Source of the DNA: Streptomyces sp. CCM_MD2014
Lineage (GTDB): Bacteria; Actinomycetota; Actinomycetes; Streptomycetales; Streptomycetaceae
DNA length: 64,000 nucleotides
Reading direction: 5' to 3'
Assembly: GCF_000772045.1 (NCBI RefSeq)
Contig: NZ_CP009754.1
Span: 7,936,001 to 8,000,000, forward strand
The notes beneath the pieces are model-generated. The model did not search any database, was not told the DNA's origin, and worked only from the letters and a program-made list of their open reading frames with translations. The stretch's first letter is position 1, and each line of letters starts with the position of its first letter. Shown here one piece after another: positions 25,520 to 36,210 of this stretch. The position numbers were made by a program, and so were the translations under genes.

Positions 25520-25667
25520 GGTGAGGTCCTCCGGTGTCGGCATCGATCACTCAAGACACAACGTAGTGGCAGGAGTTGAGGGAAGCGAGGACTCCGGCGA
25601 GGGGGTGCCGGCGCCGGCCGTCGCGGTCCGCGGAAGGACTTCGGGGAGGGCCGTTAGGATCACTGGC

Positions 25668-26408
25668 ATGACGGCACCCGAGCCCACCATCGTCGCCACC
25701 TCCGGCGGGCACCGCGCGGGCGGCCGGACCATGGTGGCCTTCGACGCCCTGGTGCACCACGCGGTGGAACTCTCCGGCGCGCACGGCCGGCGCCCCCGCG
25801 TCCTGTACGTCGGGACCGCCATCGGGGACGCCGAGCACTTCACCGCCCGTATGACCGAGGCCGCCCGAGTCGCCGGGTTCGACCTGACACCGCTGCACCT
25901 GTTCCCCATGCCCAATGTGGAGGACATCGAGGAGACCGTACTCGCCCAGGACGTCGTCTGGGTCATGGGCGGCTCGGTGGCCAACCTGCTGGCGGTGTGG
26001 CGCGTGCACGGCGTGGATCGCGTCATGCGCCGGGCGTGGGAGGCGGGTGTGGTGCTCAGCGGCGTGAGCGCCGGCTCCCTGTGCTGGTTCAGGGGCGGCG
26101 CGACCGACTCCTTCGGCCCCGAACTGCGCCCGATCACCAATGCGTTGGACTTCCTGCCCTACGGCAACGGCGTCCACTACGACGTGGACCCGGGCCGCCG
26201 CCCGCTGATCCACCGCCTCGTCGCCGACGGCACTCTGCCCACCGCCCACTGCACGGACGACGGCGTCGGTCTCGTCTACCGCGGCACCGAACTGGCCGAA
26301 GCCGTCACGGAGGTCCCGGGCAAGGGCGCCTATGTGGTCGTACGCGACGGTGACACCGCGGCGGAGGAGAGGATCGAACCGCGCGCGTTGCCGGGTCTGC
26401 CGCGGTGA
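25668..26408 (+). CDS. Peptidase E/cyanophycinase-like S51 peptidase
   Basis: A 246-residue protein of the class I glutamine-amidotransferase-like superfamily, peptidase family S51. The nucleophile elbow is GVSAGSLCWF (Ser in SAGS), preceded by VWVMGGSVANLLAVW, typical of PepE. PepE cleaves N-terminal Asp-X dipeptides in the cytoplasm; no signal peptide is present. The ATG at 25668 has GGGGAGGG about 15 nt upstream, a little far. The stop overlaps a possible GTG (26405) in frame with the next small gene, but a later start for that gene looks better. Confidence 0.88.
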   Translation: MTAPEPTIVATSGGHRAGGRTMVAFDALVHHAVELSGAHGRRPRVLYVGTAIGDAEHFTARMTEAARVAGFDLTPLHLFPMPNVEDIEETVLAQDVVWVMGGSVANLLAVWRVHGVDRVMRRAWEAGVVLSGVSAGSLCWFRGGATDSFGPELRPITNALDFLPYGNGVHYDVDPGRRPLIHRLVADGTLPTAHCTDDGVGLVYRGTELAEAVTEVPGKGAYVVVRDGDTAAEERIEPRALPGLPR

Positions 26409-26512
26409 ACGGGACAACACCCCGACGACGGAGCCCCGTCGAGCGCCCGGCCGTCACCCACCCGTGCGGGGCCGCCGCGTTTGCCGGCGCGGTGAGGGGC
26501 AAAGCGGTGTCC

Positions 26513-26941
26513 ATGAGCGATCCGAACAAGGACACGAGCAAGAAGCAGACCGGCACGCGGACCGCCGAGGCCAAGACGCAGGGCGCCGCGCAGAAGGCGA
26601 CCGCGCCCGGCGGACGCGCGGGACAGGCCGCGGCGGGGAAGGCGGGTGACGCCGCGTCGGCCGCCAAGGCCGGTGCCCGGCGTTCCGCCGGCGCCGCGAA
26701 CGGGGCCGTGCAGTCCGCGGCCAAGGGCGTCGCGGTCGGCCGCCAGGCCGTCGCCACCACCTCCGGCCAGGTCGCGGCCACGGCCAGGACGGCCTGGACC
26801 GCCCTCGCCCAGCGCAAACTCGTCGCCGCCGGCATCGGCGCCGGCCTCACCGCCGTGAGCGCCGCGTCCTACGCCGTGGGCCGCCGCGCCGGACGGCACA
26901 CGCACGGGCCCCTCACCCGTCTCACCGGCGGCCGGATCTGA
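26513..26941 (+). CDS. Small Ala/Lys/Arg-rich basic protein (hypothetical)
   Basis: A 142-residue low-complexity protein. Residues 1-90 are rich in Ala, Lys, Thr, Gln and Gly with no recognisable fold (TAEAKTQGAAQKATAPGGRA), somewhat like histone H1-type tails. Residues ~100-125 are hydrophobic (KLVAAGIGAGLTAVSAASYA) and followed by VGRRAGRHTHG, so a membrane-associated end is possible. The ATG at 26513 is chosen from composition; a GTG at 26405 overlapping the peptidase stop would add 36 residues. It lies upstream of pgm on the same strand. No function is proposed. Confidence 0.6.
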   Translation: MSDPNKDTSKKQTGTRTAEAKTQGAAQKATAPGGRAGQAAAGKAGDAASAAKAGARRSAGAANGAVQSAAKGVAVGRQAVATTSGQVAATARTAWTALAQRKLVAAGIGAGLTAVSAASYAVGRRAGRHTHGPLTRLTGGRI

Positions 26942-27041
26942 CACCGGCCGGAACGCACCGTGCCACTGCCGCCGCCGCTGCCGGGACAGGGGAAGATGGG
27001 ACCCGCGAGTGAAGTCCCGACCGACGCGGAGGAGTGGGCGC

Positions 27042-28682
<1,641 letters not shown>

Positions 28683-28710
28683 CGCCCCGCCGCCGGCGCC
28701 GTACGCCGGT

Positions 28711-28742
28711 CCCCGGGCCGGTCAGCCACGGCCGGCCCGGGG
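28711..28742. terminator. Hairpin between pgm and the P450 gene
   Basis: CCCCGGGCCGG pairs perfectly with CCGGCCCGGGG over an 11-bp stem and 10-nt loop. It covers the last codons of the convergent P450 gene and starts 28 bp after the pgm stop. It probably ends pgm transcription. Confidence 0.65.
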
Positions 28743-29918
28743 GAGTGCCACGGTCAGGTCCCGGATCTCGTAGCCGTCGATGGCCTTCTGGAAGGCGACG
28801 CGCGGCTTCCCGCTCATCCGCACGCCGTCGAGGGCGAACAGGCGGCTGAGGAACACATCGGTCTCCAGCAGGGCGACGTGCGCCCCGGGACACCGGTGCG
28901 GCCCGTCGCCGAAGGAGAGCCCCGCACCGACCGCCCCGGCGCGGTGGGGACGGACGAGCAGCGGGTCCTCGCCCACGGCCTGTGGGTCCGCGTTCGCGTC
29001 GTCCAGGTGGACCTCGACGTACTCGCCGGGGCACACCGTCACCGGACCGTCGGGGCAGGAAAGCTCCAGGGACTCGGTGGCACGCCTGCGCAACCGCCCG
29101 ATGACGGGTTCGAGCCGCAGCAGCTCCTCGAGGACGGCGAGGCGCCCCGCCTCGTCCGCTGTCCGGTAGTGGTGGAGCAACTCGGCGTCCGAGAACAGGT
29201 GCCAGGCGGCCAGGCACACGAACTCCCGCGTGGTGACCATGCCGGCCGCCGCGAACGTCAGGCACTCGCCGAGGATCTCGACGTCCGAGCAGCCCTCCGC
29301 GAGCAGGTGGGAGATCAGATCGTCGTGCGCGCGGCGTCGGTGCGCGCGGATCGCGGGGCGTACGTCGGCCAGGTGGATGCGGAGCCAGTTGACGTTCTGC
29401 CGCACCAGCCAGTACAGACCGCGGACACTGGTCAGTCCCGGTTCGCCGAACTCCTCCGGGAAGAACCTCTCCAGTCTGCGGCGGATGCCGGGCCTGCCGT
29501 ACCGCAGCCCGACTACCTCGCCGACCACGCCGATGGCCAGACCGAAGGCGAGGTCGGAGAGCGGCGCCTCGCCGGCCGAGCGCAGGATGGCCACCTGCTC
29601 CTCGGCGATGCGGACCATCGGCTCGCGGTAGTGCTCGTCCACCCTGCGCGGCGTGAAGTAGCGGGCGGTCTGCCTGCGGTGCTCCCGGTGCTCGGGGCCG
29701 TCCCGGTAGAGCACGGGCCGGCGCACGCGCGGCGGGAGCTTCTCCACCGTCTCGACGCCGAGACCCGCCTGCACGGTGCCCGGGGCGCGCAGCAGCGCCC
29801 GCGCGACGGCGAAATCGTGCACCTGCCAGGTCCCGTCCGCCGCCCGGCCGACCGGACACGCCGGCCGGGGCCGCCCCCGGTCCGCCTTCCGTGCGGAGAC
29901 CTGTCCGTCCTGCGTCAC
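28722..29918 (-). CDS. Cytochrome P450
   Basis: A 398-residue soluble P450 with all canonical motifs: an I-helix AAAGMVTTREF, which has Val-Thr-Thr after the Gly; an ExxR helix (EELLRLEP); and the heme loop FGDGPHRCPGAHVA, whose Cys ligates iron. It begins at GTG 29918 (VTQDGQVSARK). No ferredoxin or reductase gene is adjacent and it is monocistronic, so redox partners come from elsewhere. The substrate is unknown. It differs from the conservon P450 at 53.4 kb, which has lost the ExxR motif. Confidence 0.93.
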   Translation of the reverse strand: MTQDGQVSARKADRGRPRPACPVGRAADGTWQVHDFAVARALLRAPGTVQAGLGVETVEKLPPRVRRPVLYRDGPEHREHRRQTARYFTPRRVDEHYREPMVRIAEEQVAILRSAGEAPLSDLAFGLAIGVVGEVVGLRYGRPGIRRRLERFFPEEFGEPGLTSVRGLYWLVRQNVNWLRIHLADVRPAIRAHRRRAHDDLISHLLAEGCSDVEILGECLTFAAAGMVTTREFVCLAAWHLFSDAELLHHYRTADEAGRLAVLEELLRLEPVIGRLRRRATESLELSCPDGPVTVCPGEYVEVHLDDANADPQAVGEDPLLVRPHRAGAVGAGLSFGDGPHRCPGAHVALLETDVFLSRLFALDGVRMSGKPRVAFQKAIDGYEIRDLTVALPRAGRG

Positions 29919-30082
29919 GTGGCCACCCCCAGCTCGGGCCGCGCGGCCCCGGCGGCCACCCGGCTCCACGACGTGGTCACCAGGATCGGCCACATGACCG
30001 GCGCCGGCCAGACTGGAAACCGCCGAGTCGGCGGCCCGGAAAGGGGATGCGCGACCCGCACCCGCCGTGCGAGGCTCCGCCG

Positions 30083-30820
30083 GTGGAACGTGAACAGATA
30101 TCCCGACTCGCCCATGCCGACCACCCGATCGCGGCCCCGCTCGACGACGAGTCCGTAGGACGGCTCCTGGCCCGCGCCGTACCCGGCGACGGCGCCCGGG
30201 TCCTCGATCTGGGCTGCGGCGGCGGGGAATGGCTCCTGCGCGCCCTCGCCGAGTATCCCCGCCTCACGGCCGAGGGCGTCGACGTCTCCGAGGCCGCGCT
30301 CGACCACGCCCGTGCGTCGGCGGCGCGGCTCGGTGTGGCGGACCGGCTGACCCTGCACCGCCGGGAAGCGGCCGGCTTCTCCGCCTCGCACCGCTTCGAC
30401 CTGGTCCTCTGCGTCGGCGCCACCCATGCCTTCGGCGGCCTGACCGCCACCCTCGCCGCCGCGCGCGACCACCTGGCACCCGGCGAACGCCTCCTGGTCG
30501 GCGACGGATTCTGGGAACACGATCCGTCCCCCGAGGCCATCGAGATGCTCGGTGACCTCTCCGACCTGCCGACCACCCTCGACCGGGTCGTCGCGGAAGG
30601 CTGGACACCCGTGGGCGGGCACATCAGCACGCGCGGGGAACTCGACGCCTATGAATGGGCCTGGACCGGGACCCTGGCCGCGTGGGCCCTGGACCACCCC
30701 ACCCACCCGGACCGTGCGCAGGCACTCGAGGCGGCCACCGCCCACCGCGACGGATGGCTGCGGGGCTACCGGGACTCCTTCGGCTTCCTCTGCCTGGTCC
30801 TGCGCCCCACCCACGCCTGA
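30083..30820 (+). CDS. Class I SAM-dependent methyltransferase
   Basis: A 245-residue Rossmann-fold methyltransferase. SAM motif I is RVLDLGCGGGEWLLRALAEY, the acidic post-I position is EGVDVSEAALDHA, and motif IV is FDLVLCVGATHAFGG. A YEWAWTGTLAAWALDHP region follows in the C-terminal half. The GTG at 30083 with GAGG 8 bases upstream is the likely start; ATG 30047 is possible but its purine-rich stretch is too close. The acceptor is unknown, and the neighbours give no pathway. Confidence 0.85.
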   Translation: MEREQISRLAHADHPIAAPLDDESVGRLLARAVPGDGARVLDLGCGGGEWLLRALAEYPRLTAEGVDVSEAALDHARASAARLGVADRLTLHRREAAGFSASHRFDLVLCVGATHAFGGLTATLAAARDHLAPGERLLVGDGFWEHDPSPEAIEMLGDLSDLPTTLDRVVAEGWTPVGGHISTRGELDAYEWAWTGTLAAWALDHPTHPDRAQALEAATAHRDGWLRGYRDSFGFLCLVLRPTHA

Positions 30821-30924
30821 CGCCACCGGCACTCGGGGCACGTGCCGAGACGGGTGATGTTTGCCGGATTCGCGGGTAGACGGGCTGGCGTAAACGGTCA
30901 AGGCTCAGGAAGAGGGCGGATCGG

Positions 30925-31398
30925 ATGGACGGGGCTGCCCGCATCGGGGACCGGCTGAGGGACGAGCGGGTCAGGGTTTCGGCACAGTACGAGGGCATTC
31001 CCGGCGACATCGCCCGGGGCAGGGAGCTGGCCCGGGGTTTTCTGGCACGTGTGCGGGCCGCGCAGCAGGGCCGGGTGTCCGACCGCGCGGTGGAAGTGGT
31101 GCAACTGGTGGTCAGCGAGCTGCTGACGAACGCCTGCAAGTACGCGCCCGGTCCCTCGACGGTCGATCTCGAACTCGCCGGGGACCGGGTGGAGGTCACG
31201 GTGTGGGACAGCGAGCCGGTGCTCCCGGTACCCGAGACCCCGGACCCCGACCGCGTCGGCCGGCACGGGCTGGAGATAGTCATGGCCGTCTGCCAGAGCT
31301 TCGAGGTGCACAGGGAGCCGGTCGGCAAGCGCATGAGGGCCGCGGTCGGGCTCGCCGACGACCCGCGGACCACGGCCGCCCTCGACCGCACGGCCTGA
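30925..31398 (+). CDS. Anti-sigma-factor-like ATP-binding protein (RsbW/HATPase_c)
   Basis: A 157-residue GHKL ATPase of the RsbW/SpoIIAB class so abundant in Streptomyces. The N-box is VVSELLTNACKYAPG, the G1 box VWDSEP and the G2 box GRHGLEIVMAV. Such proteins bind a sigma factor or phosphorylate a STAS antagonist; neither lies directly beside it. A SpoIIE-type phosphatase gene is 1.1 kb away on the same strand. The ATG lies 16 bases after AGGAAGAG (30905-30912), so the ribosome site is loose. Confidence 0.88.
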   Translation: MDGAARIGDRLRDERVRVSAQYEGIPGDIARGRELARGFLARVRAAQQGRVSDRAVEVVQLVVSELLTNACKYAPGPSTVDLELAGDRVEVTVWDSEPVLPVPETPDPDRVGRHGLEIVMAVCQSFEVHREPVGKRMRAAVGLADDPRTTAALDRTA

Positions 31399-31828
31399 TC
31401 CGGCACGGACCTCCGCCCTCGCGGTCCGTGGTCCGGCGCGAACGGCCCCCGCGACGGCCGAGCCCCCCACCGGGACCCTTCGCCACGGCCCGCGAGGACG
31501 GGCGCCTGCGCGGCGGCGCACACCGGGGCGTCGTCGCCCTTCCACCGAGCCGCTGCCGTCCGCCGAAGCCGTGACCGGACGCGCCGCGCAGTGCCGCACC
31601 GGCCGAACCCTCGACAGGCCCCCTGACGCCCGCCGGCCGGAACGCCGCGTGCAACACGGTACGCGGCGGTCGGCACCGCTTCCCGTACGCGCCCGGGCCA
31701 TCCGGCGACCGAGGCGTGGAGGGACGGCCGACGGAGGCTGCCGACGCTCCGGGCAGCTCCGCCGCGGCGCACCGGCGGCAGAGTCGCCACCCACCCCCAC
31801 CCCCGCCGACGGCACCGGCCCCCGGCGC
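31399..31828. other. 430-bp gap without a convincing gene
   Basis: GC-rich sequence between the RsbW-like gene and the convergent GNAT gene. Open frames exist on both strands but show no family signature, no ribosome site and shadow-like composition. No strong hairpin or repeat stands out. It may be the decayed remains of a gene. Confidence 0.6.
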
Positions 31829-32380
31829 CTACCGCCCCCCGGGCCGGTGGTCCCCGGCCCGGAGCCGGTACACGACGGAGCGGCGCAGCGGGCCCTCGGG
31901 CATCCCCGGGTCGTCGAAGTCGTCGGCCGGGTCGTGGGTCATGCCGAGGCGGTCCATCACCGCCCGTGAGCGCAGATTGCCGGCCGCGGTCACCGCGAGC
32001 ACCTCCGTCAGCCCCAGGCTCTCGAAGGCGTGCGACACCACGGTCCGCGCGGCCTCGGTGGCATAGCCGTGCCCCCAGGCCGGGCGGGCCAGACGCCAGC
32101 CCGCCTCCACGCCGGTGAACGGCATGCCGTCCTCCACGGGATCCAGCCCCGCGAACCCGGCGAACTCGCCGGTCGCGACGACCTCCACCGCCCACCAGCC
32201 CCAGCCGCGCCGGTCCAAATCGGCCCGGAAACGGGCCACGGACTCCACGCTCTGCTCGCGTGTGAGCACGCCCGGGAAGTACGCGCGGACCACCGGGTCG
32301 GCGTTCATGGCCGCCCACGGGTCCAGGTCGGACGCCCGCCAGTCGCGGAGTACGAGACGCTCGGTTCGAAGCACGGACAT
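31829..32380 (-). CDS. GNAT-family N-acetyltransferase (RimJ/RimL type)
   Basis: A 183-residue acetyltransferase. It begins LRTERLVLRDWRASDLDPW, the standard start of RimJ/RimL-type GNATs. Acetyl-CoA binding is expected at EAGWRLARPAWGHGYATEAA, and the C-terminal motif is VLAVTAAGNLRSRAVMDRLG. It could acetylate protein N-termini or small amines. It is monocistronic and convergent with the RsbW-like gene. Confidence 0.92.
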   Translation of the reverse strand: MSVLRTERLVLRDWRASDLDPWAAMNADPVVRAYFPGVLTREQSVESVARFRADLDRRGWGWWAVEVVATGEFAGFAGLDPVEDGMPFTGVEAGWRLARPAWGHGYATEAARTVVSHAFESLGLTEVLAVTAAGNLRSRAVMDRLGMTHDPADDFDDPGMPEGPLRRSVVYRLRAGDHRPGGR

Positions 32381-32521
32381 CGGGCGAACGTACGGGAACC
32401 GGCCGGGCGGAGCGACCCGTTTACGTGCCCGGGCCTCCCTCCTTCGGCCGCGTGGAGCGGTTCACCGGCGCCCGCCGGGGGAACCTGGCGAGGTGGACGG
32501 CATCGGAAGGCTGTGAGGGTC

Positions 32522-34426
32522 GTGACGTCACGCTGGGCGGGCCACCGGGACGGCGAGGAACCAGGGCACGACGAGGCGGACGGCGCACCGGAGCCCGCCG
32601 GGCCCGACTTCTCCCGTGCCGTGCTGCGCGCCCTCGGAGCCGGCGTCCTCACCCTCGGTCCCACCGCCCGGATCACCTCGGTGAACCCCTGGGCCGAGCA
32701 CCTGCTGGGACGTACCGAGCAGGAGATGCTCGGGCACGACGCACACGACCTCCTGCACCGGCACGCCGACGGCAGCCCCGTGCCGCGCGAACGGTGCGCA
32801 CTGCGCAGCCCGCTGCACGGCGTGCCCGCCGAGGAGGGGAGCGACGAGTACTTCCAGCGGGCCGACGGCACCACCGTCCCCATCATCTGGGCGACCACCC
32901 CCCTCGTCCGCGAAGGCCGCCAGGAGGGGCTGGTCCTCGTCTTCCACGACTTCAGCCTCCACCGCAGCGCCGCCGAGGAGACCGCGGCGCGGACCGGCGC
33001 CCTGGAAACCCTCACCGCCCAGCTGCACCTGGTCGCCGAGATCTCCACCGTGCTGGTGCCCACCGAGCGCACCTCCACCACCCTCCGCCGTCTCGTACGG
33101 CTGCTGGTGCCCGAACTGGGCCAGTGGGCCGCGGTCGACGTGTACCAGGGCCAGTCGGACGTACTGGAACGGGTGGCCGTCCGCAGCAGCACCCACCCGG
33201 ACCGCGCCCGGCCACTGCGCGGGCCGATGACCTCGCTGCCGGACCAGGCCCGCGCCGCGCTGACCCTGCTCATCAAGGGCGACCGGCCCGTCCCGCTGGA
33301 AGCCGGGGAACTGTGCCGGGACCCGGAGCACCCGCTCGCCGCGACCCACCGCGTCCTGTTCGAACGGCTCGGCGGCCACGCGGCCGTCGTCATCCCCCTG
33401 CGCACCCGGCAGCGGTCCTACGGCATCCTCACCGTCGCCCGCGCCGGGGAGCACCCCGCACACACCGAGGCCGAGGTCGCCCTGCTGGCCGACATCGGCC
33501 GCCGCGTCGGACTGGTCCTGGACAACGCGCGGCTCTACCACGAGCAGCAGAACGTCGCCGAGACCATGCAGCGCCAGCTCCTCACCCCGCTCCCGCAGGT
33601 CGATCACCTCCGGATGGCCGCCCGCTACTGGCCCGCCGAGAGCGCCATGGAGGTCGGCGGCGACTGGTACGACGCCTTCCTCCTCGACGACGGCGTCATG
33701 GCCCTGGTCATCGGGGACGTCGTCGGACACGACCTGCAGGCCGCCGCCCACATGGCAGAGGTCCGCAACATGCTGCGCGCACTCGCCTGGGACCACCAGG
33801 AGCCGCCCAGCGTGATCATGCGGCGCCTGGACGAGGCCGTGACCCACACCAGCGACGCGCCCATGGCCACCCTCGTCTTCGCCCGCGTCGAAGGAGCCGA
33901 GGGCGGCCCCTGGCGGCTGCACTGGGTCAACGCGGGTCACCCTCCGCCCCTGCTGGTCACACCGGACGGCGGGACCCGCTTCCTGGAGGGGGGCCACGGA
34001 CCGCTCATCGGCATGAGCGCCACCCTGCGCCTCGGCCTGGACTGGCCCGACACCCGCGAGGACCTCCCGCCCGAGAGCATCCTCCTGCTCTACACCGACG
34101 GCCTGGTGGAGAGCCGCGACCGCCCGATCGACGTGGGCATGAACAAGCTGCGCCACCACGCCGCCGTCCTGGTCCGGCGGCTGGACCGGTGGAACGTCGA
34201 CGACTTCTGCGACGAGCTGCTCGCCCGGATCGCGCCCCGCGGCGACGACGTCGCCCTGCTCGCCCTGCGCCTGCCCGCCGCCGGCATGGGTGCCCCCGGT
34301 GACACCGAGCCGCCCCCGCCGCCCCAGTCCGGGCAGAGCGAGGCCACCCCCGACCGAGCCGCCCCGGGCTCGCGCCGCCAGGAGGCCGAGGTGCAGGACC
34401 CCACCCACGTGGACCCGGAGGAGTAG
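32522..34426 (+). CDS. PAS-GAF-SpoIIE (PP2C) phosphatase
   Basis: About 634 residues with three modules. A PAS domain near residues 35-145 has GAGVLTLGPTARITSVNPWA and FQRADGTTVPIIW. A GAF domain spans ~165-340 (AVVIPLRTRQRSYGILTVAR). A SpoIIE/RsbU-type PP2C phosphatase domain spans ~360-600, with METAL-site acids in VGGDWYDAFLLDDG and VIGDVVGHDLQAAA, then WVNAGHPPPLLV and LLLYTDGLVESRD. It would dephosphorylate a STAS antagonist and so release a sigma factor. The start is uncertain (GTG 32522 preferred, GTG 32513 possible). A Pro-rich tail ends the protein. Confidence 0.92.
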   Translation: MTSRWAGHRDGEEPGHDEADGAPEPAGPDFSRAVLRALGAGVLTLGPTARITSVNPWAEHLLGRTEQEMLGHDAHDLLHRHADGSPVPRERCALRSPLHGVPAEEGSDEYFQRADGTTVPIIWATTPLVREGRQEGLVLVFHDFSLHRSAAEETAARTGALETLTAQLHLVAEISTVLVPTERTSTTLRRLVRLLVPELGQWAAVDVYQGQSDVLERVAVRSSTHPDRARPLRGPMTSLPDQARAALTLLIKGDRPVPLEAGELCRDPEHPLAATHRVLFERLGGHAAVVIPLRTRQRSYGILTVARAGEHPAHTEAEVALLADIGRRVGLVLDNARLYHEQQNVAETMQRQLLTPLPQVDHLRMAARYWPAESAMEVGGDWYDAFLLDDGVMALVIGDVVGHDLQAAAHMAEVRNMLRALAWDHQEPPSVIMRRLDEAVTHTSDAPMATLVFARVEGAEGGPWRLHWVNAGHPPPLLVTPDGGTRFLEGGHGPLIGMSATLRLGLDWPDTREDLPPESILLLYTDGLVESRDRPIDVGMNKLRHHAAVLVRRLDRWNVDDFCDELLARIAPRGDDVALLALRLPAAGMGAPGDTEPPPPPQSGQSEATPDRAAPGSRRQEAEVQDPTHVDPEE

Positions 34427-34670
34427 CGGCCCCGGAAGACGGACGGGCTCGGGTGACAGGCCGTCCGGCCGGCCCAACTCCGCCACCGCCGCGACCTGTT
34501 CGCCCCCTCGGCGCACGACGGCCCCGGCGCCCGAACGGGCGGGGCGTTCACCCGGCTGACCGGCTTGAGTGGTGCGAGACCGACGGCGGGCTGACGGTAA
34601 TTCACGTCGGGGCCGGGTCACCTCAGCTGACGAAGCACCAGCTGCCCGGCCGTGACGGAAGGAATCTCAG

Positions 34671-35225
34671 ATGCGTTCTGCTCGCATGCTCCTGACCACG
34701 GCGGCGGCCTCGGCCGTCTTCGTCCTCGGCGCTCCCGGCGCCTACGCGGCCGTCGGTGGTGACTGGGACCACGACGACTCTTCCTACAGCAAGGAGCACG
34801 ACAACGGAAGCAAGCACGACGAGCCGCGCGGCGGGATGCACACCGGTGGTGGCGCGCTGGCCGCGGTGAGCGAGGGCGACTGGAACCACGACGACTCCGG
34901 CGAGGAGCGGGACAACGCGAGCAAGCACGAGAAGCCGCACGGGGGCATGCACACCGGCGGCGGTGCGCTGGCCGCGGTGAGCGAGGGCGACTGGGACGGC
35001 GGCGGCCGTGAGTCCAAGGAGGGCGGCTCGCAGACCTACCAGCAGGACGAGGGCGAGAGCTCCCGGGGCGGCGGCGACCACGAGAAGCCGCGCGGCGGGA
35101 TGCACACCGGCGGCGGCGCACTGGCCACGCCGACCACGACCGCGGGCGGGCTGGCCGTCCTGGCCGTCGCCGCGACCGGCCTGTACGCCGTCCGGCGCAA
35201 GAAGTCGGCTCACGGAGTGGCGTAA
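34671..35225 (+). CDS. Secreted repeat protein, probable class F sortase substrate
   Basis: A 184-residue surface protein. Residues 1-26 are a Sec signal ending APGAYA. The mature part is hydrophilic and acidic (GDWDHDDSSYSKEHDNGS) and contains the motif GGMHTGGGALA three times, at residues 54-64, 91-101 and 142-152, the first two embedded in a ~37-residue repeat ending AAVSEGDW. The C-terminus looks like a sorting signal: the third motif, a Thr-rich spacer, a hydrophobic stretch (GLAVLAVAATGLYAV) and RRKK. MHTG resembles a degenerate LPXTG. A class F sortase gene follows 111 bp downstream, which makes it the likely anchoring enzyme. Function is otherwise unknown. Confidence 0.8.
   Translation: MRSARMLLTTAAASAVFVLGAPGAYAAVGGDWDHDDSSYSKEHDNGSKHDEPRGGMHTGGGALAAVSEGDWNHDDSGEERDNASKHEKPHGGMHTGGGALAAVSEGDWDGGGRESKEGGSQTYQQDEGESSRGGGDHEKPRGGMHTGGGALATPTTTAGGLAVLAVAATGLYAVRRKKSAHGVA
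34830..35126 (+). repeat. Three copies of a GGMHTGGGALA-coding repeat
   Basis: The 33-bp coding copies lie at 34830-34862, 34941-34973 and 35094-35126. The spacing is 111 and 153 bp (37 and 51 codons). Protein identity is complete while synonymous positions differ, suggesting selection on the peptide and not recent DNA duplication. Confidence 0.9.
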
Positions 35226-35336
35226 GCCGTGCCGGGCGCGATAGCAGCCGGGCCGCCACCCACGAACCACGGGGCGGCCCGGCTCGCCCGCGCTCACCCG
35301 TCCGCCCCGCCGCCGTGCCCCAGTGAGGTCGTCCCG

Positions 35337-36032
35337 ATGCCAGTCACCCCTTCCGCCCCCGCCCCGCTCCCCGCCGACGACGAGACGACGACCGGTCAGG
35401 GTTCCCGCTCCGGCCTGATGGTGCTGTGCGGCGTGGCCCTGCTGATCCTGGCGGTGAGCCTGGTCGGCGGCAACGACACGTCCGCCGACTCCTCCCGCCC
35501 CCCGCTGCCCGCGCAGCCCGGCACGACCGCCTCGTCCGCCCCGCCCGCGACCGACGAGGCCGATGAGGACGAGTCCGCCCTGCCCCGGTCGAAGCCCGTG
35601 CGCCTGCTCATCCCGGAAATCTCCGTCGACGCCCCCTTCACCGACCTCGCCATCGGCGACAAGGGGCAGCTCGAACCGCCGCCGGCCGGCAACACCAACC
35701 TCGTCGGCTGGTACGCCAAGGGCGTCTCCCCCGGCGAGAAGGGAACCTCGATCATCGCCGGGCACGTGGACACCAAGACGTCCGCCGCCGTCTTCGCCCG
35801 CCTCGACCAGCTCGACAAGGGTGACAAGTTCCAGGTCGAGCGGGCGGACGGGAGCGAGGCGACCTTCGTGGTCGACAGCCTGGAGACCTTCGCCAAGGAC
35901 GAGTTCCCGAGCGAACGCGTCTACGGCGACGCCGACCGGCCCGAGGTGCGCCTCATCACCTGTGCGGGCGACTACGACCACAAGGTCAAGGACTACACCG
36001 ACAACCTGGTCGTCTTCGCACACCTCGCCTGA
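35337..36032 (+). CDS. Class F sortase
   Basis: A 231-residue membrane-anchored transpeptidase. One N-terminal span (SGLMVLCGVALLILAVSLVG, residues ~22-42) is followed by a Pro/Ser/Asp-rich stalk and the sortase barrel. The catalytic His is in SIIAGHVDTKTS, the Cys in VRLITCAGDYDHKVKDYTDN, and an Arg lies earlier in ERVYGDADRPEVR. Class F enzymes are characteristic of Actinobacteria, and their substrates are poorly defined. The upstream repeat protein with a C-terminal sorting-like tail is the obvious candidate. The ATG at 35337 has GTGAGG 8 bases before it. Confidence 0.9.
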   Translation: MPVTPSAPAPLPADDETTTGQGSRSGLMVLCGVALLILAVSLVGGNDTSADSSRPPLPAQPGTTASSAPPATDEADEDESALPRSKPVRLLIPEISVDAPFTDLAIGDKGQLEPPPAGNTNLVGWYAKGVSPGEKGTSIIAGHVDTKTSAAVFARLDQLDKGDKFQVERADGSEATFVVDSLETFAKDEFPSERVYGDADRPEVRLITCAGDYDHKVKDYTDNLVVFAHLA

Positions 36033-36210
36033 GGCACCTCGCCCGGGAAACCCGTCCGAGGCCGCGCCCGCCGGCCGTCCGCGGCGCCGGTCACCCGCGC
36101 ACCGCACACGAGTCGCGCGCCGCCGGGGCCCGCCACAGGATCGAGGCAAGCCGGCGTCGCATCACCGCGGCCGACGTTCCGTACCGCCCCGCGAAGGAGA
36201 TGTGCGCAGG

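Noticed and set aside
28722..29918. P450 as part of a secondary-metabolite cluster with the adjacent methyltransferase
   Set aside because: The two genes are divergent with no core biosynthetic enzyme nearby, so a shared pathway is unsupported.
31571..31969. Possible small gene in the 430-bp gap after the RsbW-like gene
   Set aside because: No ribosome site, shadow-like composition, and it would run into the convergent acetyltransferase gene.
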